From NCBI RefSeq assembly GCF_022919715.1, contig NZ_CP095042.1:868001-932000 (forward strand): a stretch of 64,000 bases of DNA, read 5' to 3'. Made by a program: the position numbers and the translations under genes. Position 1 is the stretch's first letter, and the number at the start of each line of letters is the position of its first letter. This document shows positions 14,600 to 22,533 of this stretch, in pieces. The stretch comes from Agromyces sp. H17E-10 (GTDB lineage Bacteria > Actinomycetota > Actinomycetes > Actinomycetales > Microbacteriaceae). The notes below the pieces were generated by a model that was not told where the DNA came from, did no database searches, and worked only from the letters and a program-made list of their open reading frames with translations.

Positions 14600-15679
14600 A
14601 TGCACGCCGCCTCCGACGATTCCGACCTCCACCCCGACACCGTCGCCGTCGTGGCAGGTCGACCCGCGCATGCGCCCGACGCCCCGATGAACGTGCCCGT
14701 GCACCTGACCTCGACGTACGTCGCCGGCGGCGACATCGCGTACGGACGGTACGGCAATCCGAGCTGGACCGCGTTCGAAGACGTGCTCGGCGCCCTCGAG
14801 GGCGGCCGCTGCGTCTCGTTCGCCTCGGGCATGGCGGCGATCTCGGCGGTGCTCGACCTCGTCGAGCCCGGTGGACTCGTGGTGGCGCCGCGGCACTCGT
14901 ACACCGGCACGGTCGCGCTCCTCGAGGAGCGCGCCCAGCAGGGGCGGCTGCGCGTCGAGTTCGTCGACATCGCCGACACTGCCGCGGTGGCGGCCGCGTG
15001 CGAGGGTGCGGCCATGGTGTGGTTCGAGACGCCGACGAACCCGGCGCTCGAGGTCGCCGACATCGCCGCGATCGCCGCGGCCGCGCACGCGCACGGCGCA
15101 CTCGTCGCGGTCGACAACACCTTCGCGACGCCGTTGCTGCAGCGGCCGCTCGCGCTCGGCGCCGACCTGGTCGTGCACTCGGCGACGAAGTACCTCTCGG
15201 GGCACAGCGACGTGGTCATGGGCGCCGCGATCGCCGCGTCCGCCGAGCACGAAGCCGCGCTCGTACAACGCCGCACCCTGGGCGGAGCGATCCCCGCGCC
15301 GCTCGAGACGTATCTCGCGCTGCGCGGCATACGCACCCTCGCCGTCCGGCTCGAGCGCGCACAGGCGAACGCGCAGGAGCTCGTACGCCGGCTCGACGGC
15401 CACCCCGCCCTCGACGAGGTGCGGTACCCGGGCTTCGGCGCGATCGTGTCGATCGTCGTGCGCGGCGGCGCCGGGCCGGCCGACGCGCTCGTGGAGCGCA
15501 CCCGGTTGTGGGTCCACGCGACGAGCCTCGGCGGCGTCGAATCGACCTTCGAGCGGCGGCGGCGCTGGCCCGCCGAGCAGCCGACCATCCCCGAGGGCCT
15601 CGTGCGACTCTCGGTCGGCATCGAGCAGGTCGACGACCTCTGGCGCGATCTCTCGGCGGCGCTCGACACGATCGGCTGA
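14600..15679 (+). CDS. Cys/Met metabolism PLP-dependent enzyme (trans-sulfuration family)
   Basis: The 359-residue protein shows the fold-type I family signature: YGRYGNPSW, SFASGMAAISA, FETPTNP and DNTFATPLLQRPLALGADLVVHSATKYLSGHSD with the PLP lysine K197. These features place it with cystathionine gamma-synthase/lyase and related enzymes. It is about 20-30 residues shorter than typical members. Product specificity (synthase, gamma-lyase or methionine gamma-lyase) cannot be settled, and no sulfur genes adjoin it. Confidence 0.88.
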   Translation: MHAASDDSDLHPDTVAVVAGRPAHAPDAPMNVPVHLTSTYVAGGDIAYGRYGNPSWTAFEDVLGALEGGRCVSFASGMAAISAVLDLVEPGGLVVAPRHSYTGTVALLEERAQQGRLRVEFVDIADTAAVAAACEGAAMVWFETPTNPALEVADIAAIAAAAHAHGALVAVDNTFATPLLQRPLALGADLVVHSATKYLSGHSDVVMGAAIAASAEHEAALVQRRTLGGAIPAPLETYLALRGIRTLAVRLERAQANAQELVRRLDGHPALDEVRYPGFGAIVSIVVRGGAGPADALVERTRLWVHATSLGGVESTFERRRRWPAEQPTIPEGLVRLSVGIEQVDDLWRDLSAALDTIG

Positions 15680-15695
15680 CCTCCGCCGCAGGCGC

Positions 15696-16529
15696 TCAGC
15701 CGAGCCGTTCGAGCAGCCAGTCCATCGCGTCGGGAACGGTGTCGAGCACCGAGACGTGTCCGTCGTCGAGGCGCATCCAGAGCGAGGCGTTCGGCAACCG
15801 GGCGAGCATCGAGACCGCGTGCCGTCGCGGCACGATGCGGTCGCCCTCGCCCTGCACGAGCAGGACGGGCGCCGCGACCTGCTCGAGCTCGAAGCCCCAC
15901 GGTTCGACGAAGGCGACGTCGTCGTCGACGAGCCCGCCTCGCCCCTCGCGATCGGCGCGGGCGGCGTCGGCCCCGAGCGAGTCCCACCGGCGCTCGAGGG
16001 CCACGAGGTCGACCGGCAGGAACACCTCCGGGTCGAACTCCTCGGTCTCGGCGAACCGCGCCCGAGCGGCTCGGCCCTCGCGCGCGGCGCGGAGGGCACC
16101 CGGCGCGTGCATGCCCTCGAACCAGTCGAACGCCTCGGTGAACGGCGCGACGCCCGCGAGCGTGACGACGCCGAGCACCCGGTCGGGAGCGAGGGCGGCG
16201 CCTGCGAGGGCATGCGGACCGCCGCCCGACGCGCCCATCGACGCGAACCGCTCGACGCCGAGCGCGTCGGCCACCGCGACCGCGTCGGCAGCCGAGGAGG
16301 CGACGTCGCGCCCCGGGTTCGGCGAGGAGCCGCCGTACCCGGGGCGCGCGTACGAGACGAGGCGGATGCCGCGCGTCGACGCCGCCTCGAGCACCGGGTC
16401 GAGCAGCCGACCGGTCTGCGGCGAGCCGTGATGCCACATGAGGGTGAGCCGGGTCGCGGCATCCGGCCCCGAGTCGTAGGCGCGCAGGACGCGCCCGTCG
16501 CCGACCTCGACGTCGTGTGCGGTGACCAT
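15696..16529 (-). CDS. Alpha/beta hydrolase
   Basis: This 277-residue serine hydrolase has an oxyanion HHGSPQTG loop, YARPGYGGSSP and the nucleophile elbow GASGGG with S101. A C-terminal acid (VQGEGDRIVP) and H in DDGHVSVLD complete the triad. No signal peptide is present, so it acts in the cytoplasm. A GGAGG ribosome-binding site lies upstream of ATG. The substrate is unknown; the arrangement resembles proline-iminopeptidase-like or esterase members. Confidence 0.88.
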   Translation of the reverse strand: MVTAHDVEVGDGRVLRAYDSGPDAATRLTLMWHHGSPQTGRLLDPVLEAASTRGIRLVSYARPGYGGSSPNPGRDVASSAADAVAVADALGVERFASMGASGGGPHALAGAALAPDRVLGVVTLAGVAPFTEAFDWFEGMHAPGALRAAREGRAARARFAETEEFDPEVFLPVDLVALERRWDSLGADAARADREGRGGLVDDDVAFVEPWGFELEQVAAPVLLVQGEGDRIVPRRHAVSMLARLPNASLWMRLDDGHVSVLDTVPDAMDWLLERLG

Positions 16530-16555
16530 GCGAACCTCCGTGTCGCCACCCAGCC

Positions 16556-16561
16556 TAGGCT
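16556..16561 (+). promoter_or_regulatory. -10 box TAGGCT of leaderless EI24 gene
   Basis: TAGGCT lies six bases before the GTG at 16568. Confidence 0.5.
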
Positions 16562-16567
16562 TGGCGC

Positions 16568-17365
16568 GTGGTCGGCGGATTCTTCTCGGGCGTGGCGATG
16601 CTCGCGCGCGGTTTCGGGTTCTGGGGCAGGCGGCCGGGTGTGATGTTCCTCGGTCTCATCCCGGCGGCGATCGTCTTCCTCGTGGTCGTCGCCGCCCTCG
16701 TCGGGCTCGGGTTCGGGCTGCCGTCGATCACCGACTGGCTCACGCCGTTCGCCGACGACTGGCCCGACCCGTGGCCGGGCGTCGTGCGCGGGGTGCTCGG
16801 CGCCGTCGTGCTCGCGGCTGCGGTGGTGCTCGCCGCGGTGACGTTCACGGCCGTCACGCTCGCCGTCGGCGATCCCTTCTACGAGCGCATCTGGCGCGCG
16901 GTCGAGACCGAACTGGGCGGCGACGTTCCCGAGCAGGGCGCCGGGTTCTGGCGCGCGGTCGGCGACTCGCTCGCGCTCATCGGCGTCGGTGCGCTCATCG
17001 CGATGGGCGTGGGTCTGGTCGGGTTCGTGCCGCTCGTCGGCGCCGTCGTCGGGCCGGTGCTCGGGATCGTGCTCTCGGGGCGGCTCCTCGCCGCCGAGCT
17101 CGTCTCACGGGCCTTCGCCGCACGCGACCTGTACGGCGCCGATCGGCGCCGGTTGCTGCGCGGCCATCGTGCGGCGATGTTCGGCTTCGGCGTCGCGACC
17201 CAGCTGTGCTTCATGGTGCCGCTCGGTGCGGTGTTCACGATGCCGGCAGCGGTGGCCGGGTCGACGATGCTCGCCCGGGCGGCGCTCGGCGCGGCGAAGC
17301 CCGACGGCCCCCCGCCCGCCGCGGGGGCGACCGTCACTCCCCCGGCGCCCGGCCCTCGAACATGA
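16568..17365 (+). CDS. EI24-domain (CysZ-like) membrane protein
   Basis: The 265-residue protein has four to six hydrophobic segments. It also carries the EI24 hallmarks GFWGRRPGVMFLGLIPA, AVGDPFYERIWRAVE and FVPLVGAVVGPVLGIVLSG, plus a late DRRRLLRGHRAAMFGFG block. EI24/CysZ relatives are linked to sulfate uptake, but many actinobacterial members have no assigned function. The last 32 bp overlap the convergent methyltransferase gene. The C-terminal Pro/Ala tail looks disordered. Confidence 0.87.
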   Translation: MVGGFFSGVAMLARGFGFWGRRPGVMFLGLIPAAIVFLVVVAALVGLGFGLPSITDWLTPFADDWPDPWPGVVRGVLGAVVLAAAVVLAAVTFTAVTLAVGDPFYERIWRAVETELGGDVPEQGAGFWRAVGDSLALIGVGALIAMGVGLVGFVPLVGAVVGPVLGIVLSGRLLAAELVSRAFAARDLYGADRRRLLRGHRAAMFGFGVATQLCFMVPLGAVFTMPAAVAGSTMLARAALGAAKPDGPPPAAGATVTPPAPGPRT

Positions 17366-17927
17366 GGATCGGGACCGGCCCGAACGGCAGCGACCTCGCG
17401 CGGAACCGCCGGACGTCGGTGCCGACGAATCCCGCGTCGACGAGCGCCTGCTCGGTCTCGCGATCCCAGTGGCAGCCGTGGCACCACCGCTTCGAGATCG
17501 GCGTGGCGAGGCGCTGGATCGCCCGCTTCGCCGTGCCGTGCGGTGCGGCGACGTGGTCGACGAAGACCACCCGGCCGCCGGGTACGAGCACCCGCCGGAC
17601 CTCGGCGAGCGCGACGGCCTGATCGGCCACCGAGCAGAGGACGTACGTGCCGACGACCGCGTCGACGGAGTGGTCGGGCAACGGGATCGCCTCGGCGACG
17701 GCGTCGAGGGGCTCTGCGTCGTGCCGCCATTCGCGGGCCCTGGTGGCGAGTTCGACGCGGCGATCGGCGTCGGGCTCGAGCCCGATCCACTCGACGTCGA
17801 GGGCGAAGGCACCGAAGTTCTCGCCCTCGCCGGCGCCGATCTCGAGCACGCGGCCGCGCACGCGCCCGATGAGCTCGCGCTCGAGGTCGTCGAGCGAGTC
17901 GCGGTCGACCGGTCGGGGTGAGGTCAC
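17334..17927 (-). CDS. Class I SAM-dependent methyltransferase
   Basis: The 197-residue enzyme has motif I VLEIGAGEGENF, an acidic end of beta2 (GLEPDA), DAVVGTYVLCSV, and VRRVLVPGGRVVFVDHV. It resembles the METTL7/UbiE-type group. H/C-rich KRWCHGCHWDRETE and the closing VPILMFEGRA are shared with small-molecule methyltransferases in actinobacteria. The acceptor is unknown. The GTG start at 17927 has TAGCGT six bases upstream, suggesting a leaderless transcript. Confidence 0.87.
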   Translation of the reverse strand: MTSPRPVDRDSLDDLERELIGRVRGRVLEIGAGEGENFGAFALDVEWIGLEPDADRRVELATRAREWRHDAEPLDAVAEAIPLPDHSVDAVVGTYVLCSVADQAVALAEVRRVLVPGGRVVFVDHVAAPHGTAKRAIQRLATPISKRWCHGCHWDRETEQALVDAGFVGTDVRRFRARSLPFGPVPILMFEGRAPGE

Positions 17928-17933
17928 CCCGGC

Positions 17934-17939
17934 ACGCTA
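17934..17939 (-). promoter_or_regulatory. -10 box TAGCGT of leaderless methyltransferase gene
   Basis: TAGCGT lies six bases before the GTG at 17927. Confidence 0.5.
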
Positions 17940-17989
17940 CCGCGCTCGGCCGACGCTGTCACCGGGCAGGCGGATGCCGACCGCATTCG

Positions 17990-18571
17990 TCAGCGGTCGA
18001 GCCCGGCTGTCCGGGTGGCGGCGGCGACGAACGACGGACGCACGCGCTCCCAGCCGTCGAGGTACCCCCCGACCATCGCGGCGTCGCGGAGGAGCACGAG
18101 CTGGCCGGCCGCACCCTCGGGGTCGTCGGCCTCCGCGGCCTCGAGCACGTGCTCGAGCTCGGAGCGGAACCACTCGCGGTGCTCGGCGACCGCCTTGCGG
18201 ACGCCGCTCGCCGGGTCGGGGTACTCGGCCGCGGCGTTGATGAATGGGCACCCGCGCGTGTGGTGACGCGAGACGTCGTCGGCGAGGCCGTCGATGACGA
18301 GGCCGACGAGCTCCTTCGGCTCGGCCCCCGACTCCTCGGCGGCGGCGAACGCGCCGCGGATGTTCGCGTCCTCGACCCCGAGGTAGGCCTCGACGAGGTC
18401 CTCCTTGCTCGGGAAGTGCCGGTAGAACGTGGCGCGGGTCACGCCGGCCTCGGCGATGATGCGGTCGACGCCCACGGCGTGGATGCCCTCCCGGTAGAAG
18501 AGCTCCGACGCGGTCTGGAGCAGTCGTTCGCGCGCCGCTGAGGCGCCGGTGGAGGTGGTTCGTGCTGCCAT
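17990..18571 (-). CDS. TetR family transcriptional regulator
   Basis: The 193-residue protein has the TetR DNA-binding helices (ARERLLQTASELFYREGIHAVGVDRIIAEAGVTRATFYRHFPSKEDLVEAYL). Its C-terminal ligand domain contains HHTRGCPFINAAAEYPDP, typical of the TetR_C_33/LmrA-like group. It is divergent from an alpha/beta hydrolase. The palindrome TAGAACGATCGTTCTA beyond its start and a degenerate copy next to its own ATG indicate autorepression and control of the hydrolase. ATG at 18571 is chosen; upstream codons lie in the operator region. Confidence 0.92.
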   Translation of the reverse strand: MAARTTSTGASAARERLLQTASELFYREGIHAVGVDRIIAEAGVTRATFYRHFPSKEDLVEAYLGVEDANIRGAFAAAEESGAEPKELVGLVIDGLADDVSRHHTRGCPFINAAAEYPDPASGVRKAVAEHREWFRSELEHVLEAAEADDPEGAAGQLVLLRDAAMVGGYLDGWERVRPSFVAAATRTAGLDR

Positions 18572-18582
18572 ACCGAAAATGA

Positions 18583-18598
18583 TAGAACGATCTTTCTC
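18583..18598. promoter_or_regulatory. TetR operator, degenerate copy
   Basis: TAGAACGATCTTTCTC repeats the left half of the perfect site at 18653 and sits 12 bases from the tetR start codon. Confidence 0.6.
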
Positions 18599-18605
18599 TT
18601 TTTGC

Positions 18606-18635
18606 TTGACATCCGTTCCGCCCTGGGCGTACATT
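18606..18635 (+). promoter_or_regulatory. Promoter of TetR-controlled hydrolase gene
   Basis: TTGACA (18606-18611) is followed after 18 bp by TACATT (18630-18635), pointing at the hydrolase gene. The perfect operator lies just downstream of the expected start site. Confidence 0.6.
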
Positions 18636-18652
18636 CTGGGAATAGAAAGAGA

Positions 18653-18668
18653 TAGAACGATCGTTCTA
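18653..18668. promoter_or_regulatory. TetR operator, perfect 16-bp palindrome
   Basis: TAGAACGATCGTTCTA is a perfect palindrome placed immediately after the -10 box of the hydrolase promoter, a position where a bound repressor would block transcription. Confidence 0.8.
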
Positions 18669-18715
18669 CTTCACATCGAAGCATCCACCGCATCGCACCA
18701 GAAGGAGCAGGAACC

Positions 18716-19558
18716 ATGAACACCACCGACGCCGACCGCAGCAAGGCCACCATCGTCCTCGTCCACGGCCTCTGGATGACCCCGAAGAGCTGGGACACCT
18801 GGGCCGAGTACTTCCGGGCCCGCGGCCACGAGGTGATCGTCCCTGGCTGGCCCGGCATCGACGACCGCGAGGTCGCCGACATCCGCTCGAACCCCGAGGC
18901 GCTCAAGGGCATCGGCCTGAAGCAGATCGTGGACCACTACGAGCGCATCATCCGCGCCCTCCCCGCCAAGCCGATCATCATGGGCCACTCGTTCGGCGGC
19001 GTGATCACCCAGATGCTCGCCGACCGCGGCCTCGGCGCCGCGTACGTGGGCGTCGAGCCCGGCCAGACCGCCGGCATCACGACGCTGCCGCCCTCGACGC
19101 TGCGCACGGGCTTCCCGATCCTCGCGAACCCGTTCGACAAGAACGGCGCGAAGCCGATCTCGAAGGGGCACTTCCACTTCACCTTCGGCAACGACCTCCC
19201 CCGCGAGGCCTCCGACCGCATCTGGGAGGAGTACGCGGTGAACTCGTACAACCGGGTGTTCTTCGAGGGCGTCGCCTCGACGCTCAACGAGAAGGGCGGC
19301 GTGACGCACGTCGACTACGCCCGAGCCGACCGCGCGCCGCTCCTCGTCATCACCGGCGAGATCGACCACGTCGTGCCCCCGGCCATCGGCCGGGCCATCG
19401 TGAAGAAGTACACCTCGAGCGGCAGCCCCGCGGTCGTCGACTACCGCGAGTTCGCGGGGCGCACGCACCGCATCGTCAGCCAGGACGGCTGGGAGGAGGT
19501 CGCCGAGTACGCGCTGAACTGGGCGACCGAGCACGCCCGGGCGGCGCAGGTCGCCTGA
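18716..19558 (+). CDS. Alpha/beta hydrolase under TetR control
   Basis: This 280-residue hydrolase shows VLVHGLWMTPKSWDTW, the nucleophile elbow GHSFGG (S92), an acid in VITGEIDHVVPP, and H in AGRTHRIVSQDGWEEV. These features fit the esterase/haloperoxidase-like branch. AGAAGGAGCAGG gives a clear ribosome-binding site. A TetR repressor is divergent and palindromic operators lie in between, so the gene is likely induced by its substrate or a related xenobiotic (inference). No signal peptide. Confidence 0.88.
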   Translation: MNTTDADRSKATIVLVHGLWMTPKSWDTWAEYFRARGHEVIVPGWPGIDDREVADIRSNPEALKGIGLKQIVDHYERIIRALPAKPIIMGHSFGGVITQMLADRGLGAAYVGVEPGQTAGITTLPPSTLRTGFPILANPFDKNGAKPISKGHFHFTFGNDLPREASDRIWEEYAVNSYNRVFFEGVASTLNEKGGVTHVDYARADRAPLLVITGEIDHVVPPAIGRAIVKKYTSSGSPAVVDYREFAGRTHRIVSQDGWEEVAEYALNWATEHARAAQVA

Positions 19559-19583
19559 TCCCGGGTCGCTCCCGGCCCACGCG

Positions 19584-19615
19584 GAAGGCGCGGATCCGAT
19601 CGGATCCGCGCCTTC
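19584..19615 (+). terminator. Terminator, 32-bp perfect palindrome
   Basis: Arms GAAGGCGCGGATCCGA and TCGGATCCGCGCCTTC form a perfect palindrome 25 bases after the hydrolase stop codon. Confidence 0.8.
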
Positions 19616-19637
19616 GCCCGTTTCCACCGCACCGCAC

Positions 19638-19672
19638 GCGGATGCCGCGAGCGATTCGCTCGCGGCATCCGC
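19638..19672 (-). terminator. Terminator hairpin with GGATGCC stem
   Basis: GCGGATGCCGCGAGCGA and its exact complement TCGCTCGCGGCATCCGC flank a single T, 15 bases past the end of the leftward epoxide hydrolase gene. Confidence 0.8.
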
Positions 19673-19687
19673 GGTGCCGTTCGGCGC

Positions 19688-20857
19688 TCAGGCCTCGCGC
19701 AACCCGGAGAAGAAGGCCCGGATGTCGCCGACGACGAGCTCGGGCACCTCGAGCGCGGCGAAGTGGCCGCCCCGGTCGAACCGGCTCCAGTGCACGATGT
19801 TCGAGTTGTCACGCTCGGCGAACACCCTGATCGTCTGGAAGTCGTCGGCGAACACGGCGACACCGGTCGGCGCCGCGTTCACCTGCGGCTCCTCCCCTGC
19901 CGCGCTCGCGGCCGCCGCCGCCCGCGCGTTGTCGAGGTAGGCACGGCTCATCCCGGCCGCGGCGTTCGCGAACCAGTTGACGCTCACCTCCATGAGGATC
20001 GCGTCGAGCGGCACGAGCGAGGTGCCGTTGCCGAACGAGTTGAACAGCTCGCTGTACGCGAGCAGGCCGACGGGCGAGTCGCTGAGCCCCACGGCGACGG
20101 TCTGCGGGCGGCTCGCGTTCATCGTGTTATAGCCGCCGACCGACTGGAACCACTGCATGTGCTCGAGCCCGGCGTAGTCCTGCGGCTCGAGCCGCTCGAA
20201 CTCGGCGGGGTCGCCCGACGGGAACGAGAACAGCTGCAGCACGTGCAGGCCGAGGAAGCCCTCGGGGTTCAGGAGCCCCAGGTCGCGGGCGACGAGCGCG
20301 CCGTTGTCGGAGCCGTGGATGCCGTACTCCGCGTAGCCGAGCCGGCGCATGAGGGTGTCGTAGGCCCGGGCGACGCGAGCGGTCGTCCAGCCGGTCTCGG
20401 CGACGGGGTTCGAGAACCCGAAACCCGGCGCGTCGGGCACGACGACGTCGAAGGCGTCCTCGGCGCGGCCGCCGTGGGCGACGGGGTCGACGAGCGGTCC
20501 GATGAGGTCGAGGTAGTCGACGGAAGACCCGGGGTAGGTGTGCGCGAGGAGCAGGGGCGTCGCGCCGGCGTGCGGCGAGCGCACGTGGATGAAGTGGATC
20601 GGCTGGCCGTCGACCTCGGTCATGAAATGCGGCACCTCGTTGATGCGCGCCTCGACCGCGCGCCAGTCGAAGCCCGAGCGCCAGCGCTCGACGGCCTCGC
20701 GGAGGTAGGAGTTCGGCGTACCGGCATCCCAGTCGTCGACCGGGGCAGGCTGCGGGAGGCGGGTGCGCGCGAGGCGCTCGTGCAGGTCGTCGATCTCGGC
20801 CTGGGCGACCTCGATGCGGAAGGGGCGGATCTCGGTGGAAGCGGTGGTGGAGTTCAT
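19688..20857 (-). CDS. Epoxide hydrolase family protein
   Basis: The 389-residue protein has the epoxide-hydrolase N-terminal domain (IRPFRIEVAQAEIDDLHERLARTRLP), then an alpha/beta hydrolase core with HTYPGS, and HGSDNGALV carrying the nucleophilic aspartate D184. A late GGHFAALE gives the catalytic histidine, and a Tyr-rich cap region is present. Members open epoxides or hydrolyse related esters. It is divergent from a WYL regulator, and a CAGGAA/TTCCTG inverted repeat separates them. Both genes carry CGGAGAC right before ATG. Confidence 0.9.
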   Translation of the reverse strand: MNSTTASTEIRPFRIEVAQAEIDDLHERLARTRLPQPAPVDDWDAGTPNSYLREAVERWRSGFDWRAVEARINEVPHFMTEVDGQPIHFIHVRSPHAGATPLLLAHTYPGSSVDYLDLIGPLVDPVAHGGRAEDAFDVVVPDAPGFGFSNPVAETGWTTARVARAYDTLMRRLGYAEYGIHGSDNGALVARDLGLLNPEGFLGLHVLQLFSFPSGDPAEFERLEPQDYAGLEHMQWFQSVGGYNTMNASRPQTVAVGLSDSPVGLLAYSELFNSFGNGTSLVPLDAILMEVSVNWFANAAAGMSRAYLDNARAAAAASAAGEEPQVNAAPTGVAVFADDFQTIRVFAERDNSNIVHWSRFDRGGHFAALEVPELVVGDIRAFFSGLREA

Positions 20858-20864
20858 GTCTCCG

Positions 20865-20870
20865 ACGGTA
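20865..20870 (-). promoter_or_regulatory. -10 box TACCGT of epoxide hydrolase gene
   Basis: TACCGT lies seven bases before the ATG at 20857. Only CGGAGAC intervenes. Confidence 0.4.
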
Positions 20871-20879
20871 CGGTCGATA

Positions 20880-20898
20880 CAGGAATGGATCGTTCCTG
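20880..20898. promoter_or_regulatory. WYL-regulator operator
   Basis: CAGGAA-TGGATCG-TTCCTG is a perfect 6-7-6 inverted repeat midway between the divergent epoxide hydrolase and WYL-regulator genes. Confidence 0.65.
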
Positions 20899-20920
20899 AT
20901 TCTGGAAGAATCTCGGAGAC

Positions 20921-21889
20921 ATGACCGACACCGCCGCACGCCTGCTCGCGCTGCTGTCGCTGCTGCAGTCGCGACCCGACTGGACGGGGACCGAACTCGC
21001 CGGCCGCCTCGGCGTCACGACCCGCACCATCCGCAACGACATCGACCGCCTGCGGGAGCTCGGCTACCCAGTCGATGCGACGCGGGGCACGACCGGCGGG
21101 TACCGACTCGGTGCAGGGGCCAAGCTGCCGCCCCTGCTGCTCGACGACGAGGAGGCGATCGCCGTCGCGGTCGGTCTTCGCGCGGCGACCGGGATCGCCG
21201 GCATCCACGAGTCGAGCGGCCGGGCGCTCGCCAAGCTCGAGCAGGTGCTGCCCGCCCGCCTGCGTCCGACCGTCGACGCGCTCCGGAGCACCGTCGACCG
21301 CGGGCCGGAGAACATCGACACCGACGCCCCCGACCCCGAGGTCGACCCCGCGGTGCTCCAGGCGGTGGCCGCGGCGATCCGCGACGTCGAGTGGCTGCGC
21401 TTCGATTTCAAGGGCGACGCAGTGCTCGTCGAGCCGTACCGCCTGCTCAGCTGGCAGCGGCGCTGGCACCTCGTCGCGCGCGACCCGCGCAGCGGCGAGT
21501 GGGGCACCTTCCGGGTCGACTGGATCGAGCCCCGCATGCCGACCCGTCGACGGTTCGAGCCGCAGCCCGTGCCCGGCGGCGACCCGACCGCGTTCGCGAT
21601 GCGCACGATCGCCGCGACCGGCTGGAACGTGCACGCACGCCTGCGCGTCGCCGCCCCGGCGGAGACCGTGCTGGCACGGATCAACCCCACGGTCGGGGTC
21701 GTCGAGCCCGTCGACGAGCGGACCAGCGTGCTCGTCACGGGCGCTGACAGTCTCGACACCGTCGCGGCGTACATCGGCATGCTGGGCATGGACTTCACGG
21801 TCGAGTCGCCCGATGAGCTCCGTCCACTCCTCATCGCCTACGCCGAGCGGTACCGGCGAGCGGCGATCGGAGAGCTCGGCAGCCGGTGA
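20921..21889 (+). CDS. WYL-domain transcriptional regulator with HTH_11
   Basis: This 322-residue regulator has an N-terminal DeoR-like HTH (ARLLALLSLLQSRPDWTGTELAGRLGVTTRTIRNDIDRLRELGYPV). A WYL ligand domain follows (residues ~145-225, VEPYRLLSWQRRWHLVARD) and then a WCX C-terminal domain. WYL domains are thought to bind nucleotides or small ligands. The divergent epoxide hydrolase and the inverted repeat between them point to local control. The stop codon lies within a series of 16-bp tandem repeats. Confidence 0.92.
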   Translation: MTDTAARLLALLSLLQSRPDWTGTELAGRLGVTTRTIRNDIDRLRELGYPVDATRGTTGGYRLGAGAKLPPLLLDDEEAIAVAVGLRAATGIAGIHESSGRALAKLEQVLPARLRPTVDALRSTVDRGPENIDTDAPDPEVDPAVLQAVAAAIRDVEWLRFDFKGDAVLVEPYRLLSWQRRWHLVARDPRSGEWGTFRVDWIEPRMPTRRRFEPQPVPGGDPTAFAMRTIAATGWNVHARLRVAAPAETVLARINPTVGVVEPVDERTSVLVTGADSLDTVAAYIGMLGMDFTVESPDELRPLLIAYAERYRRAAIGELGSR

Positions 21890-21935
21890 GCTCGGCAGCC
21901 GATGAGCTCGGCGACCGGTGAGCCCGCCGACCGGC
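21872..21935. repeat. Four 16-bp imperfect tandem repeats across a stop codon
   Basis: GAGCTCGGCAGCCGGT, GAGCTCGGCAGCCGAT, GAGCTCGGCGACCGGT and GAGCCCGCCGACCGGC follow head-to-tail. The first copy contains the end of the WYL gene and the TGA begins in it. Confidence 0.85.
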
Positions 21936-21973
21936 CACGGCCGACATCGGCCACGGGGCATCCGCCTCGGAGG

Positions 21974-22501
21974 TCAGCCGAGCCCGATGCGGTCGGGCAC
22001 GGCGCTCGCGACCGTCGGCAGCCAGGCGTCCACCTCGGGCCACGCCCGAGCGGCGGGCAGCCGCCGCAGCAGTTGCGCGAGCGACTCGTCGGCAGCGGGC
22101 CACGGGATGACGCGGCTGGGCGACGCGCTCGAGAGCACGCCGAGCCACCAGTGCTTCCACGTGATCTGCAGGTGCTCGGGATGGATCACGACGTAGTAGT
22201 CGGGTACGTCGAGCTCGTGGCGGCCGGCCGCCTCGAGCGCACGTGCGATCTCGAGCTCGAGCACCCCGTAGGTCGACAGGTCGTCGAAGAACTCGACCCA
22301 CGCGGCAGCGACGTGCGCGAGCGGATCGTGGTCGTGCACGACGTACGGTGCGGCCGACACCGACGACCAGCGCGCGACCTCGGCGTCGGAGGCATCCGTC
22401 AGCGAGGCCGCCTGCACGTTCGCGAAGCCCTCGAGCGCGTGGATGGCGCTCGTCGTCTCGTCACCGACGACGACCAGCGTGGTGCTCGTCGAGGCCTCCA
22501 T
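21974..22501 (-). CDS. Hypothetical protein
   Basis: The 175-residue protein has no motif I can name. It begins MEASTSTTLVVVGDETTSAIHALEGFANV. The middle part is rich in aromatic and histidine residues (VVHDHDPLAHVAAAWVEFF, DYYVVIHPEHLQITWKHWWLG), which suggests a folded globular domain. There is no signal peptide or membrane helix. A TAGACT box six bases before ATG indicates a leaderless start. It lies 32 bp downstream of, and on the same strand as, the siderophore-interacting protein, so it might share iron regulation. Confidence 0.72.
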   Translation of the reverse strand: MEASTSTTLVVVGDETTSAIHALEGFANVQAASLTDASDAEVARWSSVSAAPYVVHDHDPLAHVAAAWVEFFDDLSTYGVLELEIARALEAAGRHELDVPDYYVVIHPEHLQITWKHWWLGVLSSASPSRVIPWPAADESLAQLLRRLPAARAWPEVDAWLPTVASAVPDRIGLG

Positions 22502-22507
22502 TTCCGC

Positions 22508-22513
22508 AGTCTA
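22508..22513 (-). promoter_or_regulatory. -10 box TAGACT of leaderless hypothetical gene
   Basis: TAGACT lies six bases before the ATG at 22501. Confidence 0.5.
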
Positions 22514-22533
22514 CGTCCGCGGACGGGGCGCGG

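Noticed and set aside
21872-21935. Possible CRISPR array
   Set aside because: The 16-bp units are directly adjacent without spacers and are imperfect.
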